A stretch of 64,000 bases of DNA, taken from positions 54,975,253 to 55,039,252 of the forward strand of contig CM075939.1 of the NCBI GenBank assembly GCA_038030265.1. The letters are read 5' to 3'. This document shows, piece after piece, positions 11,170 to 21,195 of the stretch. The position numbers were made by a program, and so were the translations under genes. The notes under the pieces are model-generated. The model was given only the letters and a program-made list of their open reading frames with translations. It made no database searches and was not told the origin of the DNA. Each line of letters starts with the position of its first letter. Position 1 is the first letter of the stretch. The stretch comes from Corythucha ciliata. Taxonomy: Eukaryota; Arthropoda; Insecta; Hemiptera; Tingidae.

Positions 11170-13320
11170 CCCTACAAACTATTCTAATGGACTATGCTTT
11201 CGGCAAAAACTGGAATCGTCAATCGAACTAAAAGCTTCCTTGAAATTCCCTAAGTAACTCGAGGACGAACTGGGCATTTTCGTTGAAAAGATACAGAAAG
11301 CCGCATGGCACAGCACTCCAACAAGCCAAAAAAGCAACTGTATGAAACAAAAAGTGACATATACTCTTGAAGTGAGAAACTTGCTAAATGCAAAGCGAAA
11401 AGCAAGGAGAAAATGGATGAATAATAGAACGCCTGAAAACAAAAACATACTGAACAAGTACTGCCATCAACTAAAGAAACTGATTAGAACAGTAAAAAAC
11501 GAAACAATAAGCAATTGTTTAAGCACATTAAGCGCTGAAAAAGACACAGAATATTCTCTTTGGAAAGTTACGAAATCCATGAAGAGACCGAAAACCCATT
11601 CTCCCCCTATAATGAAAGACGATGGGACTTGGGCTAGGGAGTAATCAAGAGAAAGCAGATTTATTTGCGAATCACTTGTTTGAAACGTTTCAGCCGTATC
11701 CGACGCAGACTACAGAGGAAATTGTTACTCAGACGTACAAAACTGACGCGTATGAAATACATCCAGTCACGCTGAACGAAATCAATAGCGAAATAAAAGA
11801 CAACATCAACGCTAAGAAGTCCCCTGGTTACGACCTGATTACAGGTAAAGTAGTGAAAGAGCTCCCAGAAATAGCATTAAAGAAATTACTTCATATTATT
11901 AATGCTGCGTTCAGATGGAAGCACGTACCTTTCTCAATGGAAGGTAGCTGAGGTAATAATGATCCCTAAACCAGGAAAATCACCGAATGAAACAACAGGA
12001 TATCGTCCTATATCTCTTCTACCAGTCTTATCGAAATTATTTGAAAAATTGCTATTAAGAAGGCTTAAGCCAATTATAGAAAACCGAAAACTAATCCCTA
12101 ATCACCAATTTGGCTTCCGGCATCACCACTCAACGATCGACCAAGTACATCGAATAACAAATGTGATCGAAAAAGCGTTAGAAAACAAACATATTGCATC
12201 TAGCGTGTTTCTGGATGTTGCTCAAGCCTTTGATAAGGTGTGGCACGAAGGGCTTGAATACAAGCTACACAGGGATCTGCCTAGACAATATTATCTGCTG
12301 CTAAAGTCGTACCTGGCCAATAGACACTTCAGGGTGAAGCGAGACGACAAATACTCGGACCTAAAGGCCATGTCAGCGGGAGTACCTCAAGTCAGCGTTC
12401 TCGGACCAGTCCTCTACTTATTGTACACAAGGGATCTACCTTCAAGTGACGATGTCACTATTGCCACATTCGCCAATGATGCAGCCATCTTGGCTGTTGG
12501 AGAAAACGTTGAGCAAGCTACAAGGAAACTGCAAACAACTGTTGACAAGGTTGTCAAGTGGACTATAACATGGAGAGTGAAGCTAAATGAAAACAAATCA
12601 GCTCATGTGAATTTCAACAACCGCAAAATTGCCACCCTGGACGTCAATATTAATTCGAGTAAGGTTCCGTATGTCGAGTCAGTAAAATATTTAGGTATGA
12701 CACTTGACTCCAAGCTGAATTGGAAGAAGCACCTACAAAAGAAGAAAGAGGAGCTCAACGTCAAGTTCAGGAGTATGTATTGGCTAAAATGGGAAGGAAG
12801 TCCCAATTAACTCTACACAACAAAATTCTCATAAATAAACAAGTTTTGCGGCCTATTTGGACGTATGGAATACAGCTTTGGGGCTGTACTAAGAAAACAA
12901 ATGCTAAAATAATCCAAACCTATCAAAACAAGGTGCTGCGCAGCATTGTGAACGCGCCATGGTACATGCGGAACGATGACATTCATCGCGACCTGAAAAT
13001 GGCAACTGTTGGCGAAACCATTGCCAAATTCGCTCGGAAGCATCAAAGACGCCTCCTCAAACATAAAAACCCAGAGATGTCGAATGTCCTGAATAATAAG
13101 AACGAACTCCGGAGACTCAAGAGAAATAAACCATCGGACCTCGTAGTGTTGTGTTGACGTTTGTAGTGCGTGTGAACCTGGTGCACTAAATTAACTATAA
13201 TACAAATAAAGGATGTGACTTGTCGAATTACTATCCTAATAGTGAACTAAGTTATGAGATTTGATATTGCTAGATGAACTATGATTTTGCTTAATTTGTT
13301 CAGTTGCAATAAAAAAAAAA
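11170..13320 (+). mobile_element. 5'-truncated Jockey-type non-LTR retrotransposon
   Basis: A LINE fragment comprising the linker after the endonuclease, the reverse transcriptase, the C-terminal region, a short 3' UTR and an A tail. The 3' UTR (13158-13320) has an AATAAA at 13205-13210 and ends in AATAAA fused to an A run at 13308-13320, as expected for target-primed insertion of a polyadenylated transcript. The endonuclease domain is missing upstream of about 11170. I could not find a convincing target duplication around the two ends. Decay (three frameshifts, a stop, an active-site change) marks it as an old dead copy. Confidence 0.88.
11258..13157 (+). pseudogene. Jockey-clade reverse transcriptase pseudogene (ORF2 remnant)
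   Basis: Reverse transcriptase of a LINE, which would copy its own RNA at a nicked genomic site. The reading frame changes near 11630, near 11930-11950 and near 12790, and a stop lies at 11255-11257 inside the conserved linker. Recognisable parts in order are: the linker (IQKAAWHSTPT near 11291, then a basic helix-rich stretch); RT motifs GYRPISLLPVLSKLFEKLL (from about 11998), FRHHHSTIDQV, and FLDVAQAFDKVWHEGL (about 12208); the GVPQ-SVLGP motif (about 12379); the catalytic box (12469-12480); and the C-terminal IWTYGIQLWGC block (about 12854) ending at a TGA. Two key residues are altered: FADD reads FAND (codon 12475-12477 AAT), and the glycine after GVPQ is valine (codon 12391-12393). The clade is assigned by motif similarity from memory, not by alignment. 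Confidence 0.9.
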
Positions 13321-13479
13321 GGTTAATTTCTTTATTATCAGCCTCTCCACTCCCTCGAATTCACAGTTGTGACTAGGTTAGTGTGGTGAGGGGGGAGTAA
13401 TACCATAATTGTCCGTAGAAAGGGTCTTCTAAACTCAATTAATACTCTCATTGTCGGACGTATAATGAAGAAGTGTGGT

Positions 13480-16210
13480 GATTTTTCTTAATTTCAGTTG
13501 CTTAGCAATATTTTTCCCATTTTTAGGGCAGCGACTTAGCAATTTTTCTCATTTGAGCTGAAAATAAGCGTTTCTCTTGTTTTACCAAAATTATCCTCAA
13601 ATTTACCCGTTTTTTTGCTTTTTTTTTACATTTTAGCCCCGAAATAACAATAATTTTATGTGTGTCACTATTAGCTATGGATTACCGCTTTTTCTCACTT
13701 TTAGTCACAAATAAGTTGCCGAGAATTAGCGTATTCTCAATTTTAAACACAATCTGAAAAATTTGCTCTAGCGCTTTTTCTCCATTTCTTCATTTGAACT
13801 GAAAATTAGCTATTATTCTCAATTTTCACCACAATTTGGTGTTTTCCTCAATTTTAGCTGCTAATTAGCACTTTTTTTCGGTTTGAGCTCAAATATATAG
13901 TTATTCGTAATTTTAGCCGCGCTAATTGTACAGTAATTTTCTCAATATTAGCCGTTAAATATAGTGTTTTTCGTGATTTTTTATACATTTTAGCGATTTT
14001 CTTCAATTAGCATTTTTTCTCGAAATATCCTTCAGAAGTTACGGATTGGCGTTTTCTCAATTTCAGTCCCCAATTAGCGCGTTTTCTCAATTTCATTGAT
14101 GTATTAATAAGCGATTTTTCTCAATTTCAGCCGCATTTTCCTAATTTTAGCTGCGGGCTAGGCCCAAAAACAGCATATCAGCGTTTTTTGTACATTTTAG
14201 CCGTAAAATTGCCAAAATACACCAGGAATCAGCGATTTTTCATTGAATTATGGTCTTAAAGTTGCATCGAGAAACCACGAAAACCGCTTTATCGCAGTTT
14301 TGACCACGAATCTCAGTGCAAATTAGAGCGCCTTAATTTCATCCGCCTAATAATGACCTAAAGGAACTTAGGGATCGGCGTACGCGGTGAATCCACCTCC
14401 AGAAGTCGCGAATTTTCTCAATTTGAGCCATCAGCACAGTGGCGGAACAACACCTAACGGGGACCGGGGCGGAAATCTCTAACGATAAGAGGCCCTTTAT
14501 AGTCTCTAATTAAACCAGGAATGTACTTTTAAGCACCGTTGAAATACGTGTTTTTCTCAATTTTAGCCACGAAATTGCCTCCGAAATCTGCGTACGTGCG
14601 TTTTCTCAATTTTATCCGCGAACTAGCTCATTTTCTCATTTTTAGCTGATGCGAATCGGCGCATTTTATAAGCTTTTAGCCGTAAAGTAGCCTCAAGAAT
14701 CCGCAAATTAGGTAGCGTTTGAGTGCTCTTTCCCAATTTTATCCGCAAATTAGCAATTTTTCTAATTTTAAGCCGGGAATTCACGATTTTCTCCATTTCA
14801 AACACCAATTTGTGTTTTTCTCTATTTATTACCCGCGAATTAGCGGTTTTTCACAGTTTTAGCCGCTTGAATTGGCGCTTTTTCTCATTTTCATTCCCAA
14901 AGTTGCCCCAGGAATCACCCGAGTTGGCATTTCATCAATATCAGCTGAGAATTAGCGTTTTACTCGTAATTTTAGCTGCAAATTAGCACATTTTCTCATT
15001 TTTAGCTGTAAATCGGTGCTTTTTATGAACTTCTAGCCGTGAATTAGACATGAATTTCCCTCAAGAATCTGCAAAGTAGAGGTAGCGTTTGAGTGCTATG
15101 TCCAAATTTTATCCACACATTAACATTTTTCTCCATTTTAAACGCCGATTCGTGTTTTTCTAAATTTTAGCTGTGAATTAGCTTTTTTTTTTTTACAGTT
15201 TTAGCCGCTTGAACCAGCACTTTTTGTCAATTTTATTCCCGAAAATTCCCCAAGAATATGCAAGTTGGTGTTTTCTCAATTTCAGCTGTGAATCAGCCTT
15301 TTTACCCTCAATTTTACCTGCGAAATATAGAGCTTTTTCTCGATTTTATCCATAAAAATGAAGTGTTCATACTTTAGTTGTGAATTAACGTTTTTCTTCC
15401 AATTTATGACGCGAATTCGCGTTTTCCTCTATTTCGCACCGTGAATCAGCGCTTTCTCTCAATTTCAGTCCCAGCCCCGAGAATCCGTGAGTTGGCGTTT
15501 TCTGTGAATTCACGCCTTTTCCCAATTTTTAAAGCTGCCAAATTGTAACACTTTATCATTATTGGCGGAGTGTTTCTCAATTTTCAGACATGAATTCGCG
15601 TTGTTCTCTTTTTTATCTCTGAATTAGAGTTTTTATCAGTTTTAGCCATGCGAATTAGCGCTTTTTCTCAATTTCAGTTCAGAAGTTGCCCCCAAGAATC
15701 GGCGAGTTTGCGTTTTCTCATTTTCAGCTGTGAATTAGCGTTTTTTCTAAATTTTAGTCCCAATGTTTCCCCGAGAATCTATGAGTTCGCGTGTTTCTCC
15801 CTTTTAGCTGTGAATCTGGGATTATTCTCAATTTTTGAAATGGTGCTAAATTGAAGCACTTTATCACAATTTTGACTGCAAAATAGCGTGTTTCTTGTTT
15901 TTTATTATGCGAATTCGCGATTTTCCCTTTTCCATCCTTGAATTAGCCCTTTCCTGTTTTAGCTGCGTGAATTAGCACTTTTTCCTAATTTCAGGCCCGA
16001 TTTTGCCTCAAAAAATCGTGGTTTTGCGTTGTTTCAATGCCATCCATGAATTTAGCTCCTTTTCCCAATAATAAAAGCCGTGAATTCCAGCAATTTTTCT
16101 CAATTTCAGCCGCGAATCAGCGTTTTTCTTGATTTCAGCCGCGAATCCAGGCCAGTTTAGCCATTTGTTCTCATCTTAAATATTTAAAAATCCCGATTTT
16201 CTCATCTTTA
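13480..16210 (-). repeat. Family A array, minus orientation (~2.7 kb)
   Basis: The longest family A block. Units read on the plus strand as TTTTCTCAATTTTAGCCGCG then AATTAGCGC. Units are degenerate with variable spacing. At 14446-14545 there is an embedded module starting CAGTGGCGGAAC and carrying GGCCCTTTATAGTCTCT, related to those at 3516-3625, 9890-9995 and 34205-34295; it probably marks an element boundary, so the block may be two adjacent or nested elements. No ORF here is credible. Confidence 0.85.
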
Positions 16211-16494
16211 AGCTATTCAGGGGCTCCATCCGAACGATGGCCCGGTGCGGTCTGCCCCCTCGCCCCTTGCCACGTTATACTCTAGAGCATCAGAATAGCG
16301 CTTTTGTGGCATCAATCGAATATTTCAGCCACATTATTTACTGATCACGTGCAACGCTCTCGTTCCTGCAACCAGATCGGGTGGACTGAAATCGTCGAAA
16401 GGAGCCACATTGCTGATCGCTGTGTTTCACGTATATCCATGTACATAGAACCTAAAAATCCTCAATTTTCCGGTCTTTAAGTTTGATCATGATT

Positions 16495-16708
16495 TCTGGC
16501 CGGCTTAATTAAAGTGTAGGAAGAAGGAAATGTTTGGGGCGGAATTTGAGGCGAATAATTAACTTTTTGTTTAAAATTGAATGGAATCAAACGTTTGGAA
16601 CCGCAGAAATGGACGCAACAGTCACTGTGCACTCGGGGCAGTATTTATAGGCATCTGATTATGAGTCATGATATGTCGGATTCTGCTCAATTTTATACAA
16701 AAAGTTAA
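16495..16708 (+). repeat. Partial relative of the foldback element at 17011-17752
   Basis: A segment with TTAACTTTTTGT at 16559-16570 and its reverse complement ACAAAAAGTTAA at 16697-16708, preceded by GGCTTAATTAAAGTGTAGGAAG, which resembles GGTTTAATTGGAGTCCAGGAAG near 17239. Both copies also share an ATTTATAGGCATC-like / ATTTCTAGGCATC core. It looks like a central piece of the same family as the larger palindrome downstream. The flanks were not resolved. Confidence 0.55.
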
Positions 16709-17010
16709 ATAGACTCCTCGAATTCACAGAACCATGCCTTCCTCTCTTCTTGGACCGGAATTAAGCCTGACTGGACTTTTCAAACCATTGCCTCTCATTG
16801 TAACACATACGTTTCTTGGATGTATTATAATCGCGTCCCCCTCAATCATAAAGTTCAATGAACTTAAAACCATCACCACCCGCCTAGGACAATTTCAGCT
16901 TATTAGACGCAGCTCTTAAAGCTCGTAAAAGTGATTGAAAGTGATGAAAAGTGAAATGAGATAAATCAGTTCTCTCAAAAAGTAATTTCTGATGGTTTGC
17001 AAACCCACCA

Positions 17011-17752
17011 CCGTGAAAGCAGCACCTGCCTGGCCTAAGATAAGGGAAAATCAAGTGCAATTACAAGAAATTTAATTACTCAAGAGGGCAACGCCCGATT
17101 GAAAATAATTTTCCAGAACCTCGTTAAATAAATAAAAAGCTAACTTTTTGTTCATTTATACCGGTCAATTCCTCCCAGTTTTTGTCTTAACCAGAAAACT
17201 GCAATTTAGTGATTAGGGGACGGTTTATTTAGCTGCCGTCGGTTTAATTGGAGTCCAGGAAGGTTGAATTTGGTTTTTCTTTGAAATTGAAACACCATGT
17301 TAACTTTTTGTGTTAAATTCAAAGAAACCAGACGTCTTTAAACTTAAGAATTGGGCGGATGGAATAGAGCACCAAAGGTCTCCGTCGAGCGGCATATTTC
17401 TAGGCATCGAATTCTTTATTTAGAAACGTTTTAATTCGCTCTATTTTATACAAAAAGTTAAGTTGGTATCTTAAATTTAAGAAATGACGTTTTTCCACTT
17501 TCCTATCCTCGCATTGGGCTGTGCTCAACGTAAATAAACCCCTTCCCGATTCGTGAATGTTGTTTTATTGAATCAGACAAAAAATTAGGATGAATTAGCC
17601 AGCGAAAATGAACAAAAAGTTAGCACTCCAATTATTTTAGAAGGTTCGGGCAAAATATTTTCAATTAAGCATTCCTCTCTTTGGTATTTAAATTTATTTC
17701 AAATTGCACTTTATTTTCCTTTATCAGTGGCTGACAGGTGCTGCTTTCACGG
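17011..17752. repeat. Old foldback (palindromic) element, ~742 bp
   Basis: The ends are exact inverted repeats for 18 bp (CCGTGAAAGCAGCACCTG at 17011-17028 and its complement ending at 17752). The similarity continues inward with gaps: AAAATCAAGTGCAATT versus AAAATAAAGTGCAATT, then an exact 19-bp pair GCTAACTTTTTGTTCATTT at 17139-17157 and complement at 17606-17624, then TTTTTGTCT and GGTTTATTTA pairs, and finally TTAACTTTTTGT at 17291-17302 with its complement at 17451-17462. The whole element is thus one long imperfect palindrome centred near 17380. No ORF. Best read as a non-autonomous foldback or MITE-like element, much older than the hairpin at 7826-8410. Confidence 0.8.
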
Positions 17753-17949
17753 AGACTTAGTGACAGATTCAAGAAGCTCCGCAGTCCAACAAGTAAATTT
17801 GCAATGGCCAATAATTCAAAATAAATAATTTTTAACGTTTTTAAAGCCGTTTTTGCCTTGGCTTGAGCTGAAGTTATCGGTGGCTGCCTTTGATGTGATT
17901 CAGCGAGCTACTTAAAAATTGTGAATTACTGGTTAAACCACCGGTTGCA

Positions 17950-19240
17950 GAGGCCCACTAAACCTACTATTTGCGCCCCAAAGACTAAACTGACAATACG
18001 CACCTTGGGTTGACGGACTATGTGGACCTTATATGTATAAAGGCGGCTAAACTGGCTAGGAAAAGTCTAAACAGATGATTCTTGTCCTGGGAATTGCAAA
18101 ATCGACCATTTCTGCACCATGAGAATGCTCGATCCTACCATTCGCGTCTTGAATTAACCATTTGAACTCTAAAAATAGGAAAGCTGACGATTTGCGGCTA
18201 TTCCCGCTCTAAAAAAGTTCAAACAAACTGACTTTAAGAGCCTTAAAAATGTATTCACTGACAATTTGCGCCCTTAAATGCCCCAGCGGGCGAGATTTCT
18301 GCTCCAAAAAATTGCAAAAAATCACGAGGCATTATTGGCCAAACTGACCGTTCTTGCCTTGGCTTGACGTACTTTTCATGACGACCTATGAATGGCAAAA
18401 CTGACTAAGTGTGCCCGTAAAAAACATAAACCGACAATTTGCGCCTTTAGATTGCCTTAACAGACGATAATACTGCCCTGAAATTGGCAAAAATGACGAA
18501 CCGCATCTAGAAAATGGCTAAATTGGCAATTTTCGCTCCAAAACTGGACAAACTGGTCATTCCCGCTCTAAAAACTGCATAATTGACCGTTCTGAGCCTA
18601 CAATGGCAAAATTGACGACTCATGCTCATAAAATAATATCACACTGACTATTCACGCCCTAAAATGGCCAGATACGCCGTAAAAATAGCCAAACTGGCTT
18701 TTTACGCCCTTTGTGTGCCTTATAATGTTGTCTATAAATAGTCAAACTAACGATCTGCGCTTTGAAAGGGCCTACAAACGGATGATTCCAGTCCTGAGAA
18801 TGATAAAAAACCGACCATTAGCGAAAATAGCAAAACTGGCTATTCACGACATAAAAATGGCGTACTCATACAGGCAATTCTCGCTTCTCGGTCTAAAAAT
18901 TGGTGTTATAAATGACGATTCGCAGCTATCCGCACCAAAAAAAAAAAAAAAGGCTAAACAAGGCTATCAGTGCCTTAAAACGGTATGCTGACCCCACTGG
19001 CGTTTCCGTACCAAACAAATGGGCCATTCCCACCTTACTAACGTTGAACACCCCCCTCCCCACACCCTGTAACAGTTACACGCATCTTAAGGAATGAATG
19101 GATTAAACTGACTAATTGACTACTCTCACGCGATAAGGTTGATTGACTGGCTATAATCACGCCACGCCCAAAAAAATGGCTTTAAGGACCATTGGCATGA
19201 CTGGCAAATGACGAAACAAAGTCGTGGGCACGCCACTGCA
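17950..19240 (+). repeat. Family B degenerate array
   Basis: Repeated, diverged units of about 30-33 bp around ATGGCAAAACTGAC followed by ATTCGCGCCCTAAAA. About thirty or more units are recognisable. The right limit, near 19233, reads CACGCCACTGCAG, which in reverse begins CAGTGGCGTGCC, like the other CAGTGGCG-type element ends in this window. No coding potential; short ORFs are by-products of the repetition. Confidence 0.8.
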
Positions 19241-20439
19241 GAGATAAAGTACAATCGAGTCTTCTGGGGCTAAAAATATGATATTTTGGGCTGATTTTTC
19301 CATGCTTATTGCCATAATGTATTGCTCTTGCGATAGTTTTGCTCGGAAGCATTTTAATTTTAGCCTATTCAGGAAATAAGTGTAAGCATTCCTCCCTATG
19401 ACACTCTATTCACAAAAAAAGTTCACTTTCCCCTGAAAAATCGGAACGGGTCGGGGCTATTCCATCGCAATTTCACTGAATTTGGTTCTCATACAACTTG
19501 ATTTCACTTGACGTTCTCATAATCGAGAAGCCAACCGGGCAGACGAAACAGCCGTTGTGTGTCAAGAATATGAAGTCCGCTCGGACACTATTTTTATTTT
19601 CTCGAACACCGTATACGCCCTTTCCCTAAGGGGACATGGAAGTAAAAGATCTACGATGTACATTCAACTATTTCTGTGGCCCGCCAAAACGCCGGAGCTC
19701 ATATCCGTCCGGCCCTGCCTTACTAGTTACCGCTCACTCACTCAAGCTTCCCTGTTTTCTGGAGCTCACTCCTTCGGCTATAATAATTATGTTCTCGTTG
19801 GGAAATTGCCTTAAAATTGACGAATTTGGTCGACAGAGTTCAAAAAGACGAAGGAACAAAAACGAACATTGATGAATTCGACATGCCGGTCATTACTTTA
19901 AAACCTCAGACTTTACCTTGTGGTTTGTCTAACAACAATTATTTAAATTTCAATTTCTGATTATTTGTGTTTGTTTTAATTTTGATTATTCATGTTAGTT
20001 GTGTTCACAGGGTCGTTACTCCTCCAGCAATTGTTTGCATTAACTATTAACTGTTAAAAAATTTCACTGGACCATCAGAAATTGGATTTCACTCCTGGGA
20101 AGGGTAACAAAATATTTTCAATTCTTATACAGGAAGGTAAGAAAAGCCCTGAAAAGATCTGTTTCTCCAAGTTCTTGTGATTCCAATTTTGATGACTTAT
20201 TTGACCCTGTCATCGAGTGAAGCTCTTTTTGGACAAGACGCGACGTTCCCATCAATTGAATTGGATCTGACAATCTACGGTCAGAAATCGTCCATTTTAA
20301 AGGGGAAAAAATCAGGTGATCAGGTGATGCACTGTACGGTTATTACAAAGAATTCAATCGAATCCAAAGGAAGCAGCGTTACTGTCTTGAATTGAGGTGA
20401 AACTGCCCTCTCTGGTCCAATAATCCAACGCTAACATTG
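19241..20439. other. Spacer without recognisable gene
   Basis: Short overlapping ORFs of up to 85 codons at 19557-19872 have no recognisable motif. A stretch near 19566-19660 (TTTTCTCGAACACC, GGGGACATGGAAGTAAAAG) resembles parts of the repeat at 8860-9690. Nothing else stands out. Confidence 0.5.
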
Positions 20440-20510
20440 GGAATATAATTCGCGGCTAAAATGAGATGTAGCGCTAATTCACGACATGTGAAAATAAAAT
20501 TGAAAAAAAA

Positions 20511-20542
<32 letters not shown>

Positions 20543-21190
20543 AAACGCTAATTCATGGATGAATTCGGACATCCCGCTTGTTCACGACTATAAAACTGAT
20601 CCTCTGACCGCTGATTCCCGGCTGAAATGAAGAAAATGCGTTAATTCGCGGCTAATATTACAATGAAGCGCTCATTCGGAGCTAAATGGAGAAAAACGCC
20701 AATTCACGGATTATGCGTAGATTTCTCCAACTCGGAGCTGAAATTGATTAAAAGCGGTGGTTCAGGGGTGAAATTGAGGAATAATTCACAGCTAAAATTC
20801 AAAAATAATTCCTAGCAAAAATAAAAAACGCTAGTTCGGATGACTAAGAAGTGAAGAAAAACGCTAGAACAGTGAGGGGGGAAGTTTAACTCTTTGCTAA
20901 AACTGAGGCAAACCGCTAATTTCCGTCTAAAATTTAGATAAAGAGCTCATTCGCTGCTTAAAAAAGGGAAAATTCTGTGGTGGACGTGGGTATAAGAAGC
21001 GCTTATTCGCTGCTGAAATAGAGAAAAACGATAAATCGCGGATGAATTTGAAAAAAAATCCTTTAATTCACGGCTAAAATTGAATAAACACTGATTCACG
21101 GTTCCTGTAGAGACAAAGTTTGTGGCTGAAACCCAAGAAAAAAAGAGAGATTCATGGTAGAACCCCTTCCTAAGATGAAATCCTAGATCC
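20440..21190 (+). repeat. Family A array, plus orientation, with CAGTGGCGG-type end
   Basis: Family A units interrupted by a poly-A run. The right boundary reads CCTAGATCCGCCACTGAATG; on the minus strand this is CAGTGGCGGATCTAGG, a sequence typical of hAT-superfamily termini. I could not find the matching left end near 20430. Confidence 0.75.
20503..20541 (+). repeat. Long poly-A run
   Basis: Thirty consecutive A at 20512-20541, preceded by eight A and a single C. It sits inside a family A array with no LINE or SINE body upstream, so it is probably expansion of the array's own A-run rather than a retroposon tail. Confidence 0.9.
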
Positions 21191-21195
21191 GCCAC

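Noticed and set aside
14623..14808. ORFs in family A encoding repeated basic peptides (ANSRLKLRK-like)
   Set aside because: The unit length is about 30 bp, divisible by three, so any stop-free frame gives a periodic peptide. Both strands and several blocks do the same and frames break at each indel.
17291..17462. Separate nested MITE bounded by TTAACTTTTTGT
   Set aside because: The surrounding sequence is also palindromic about the same centre, so this is the core of the larger foldback element at 17011-17752.
20503..20541. Poly-A run as a retroposon tail
   Set aside because: It is embedded in a family A array with no LINE or SINE body upstream.
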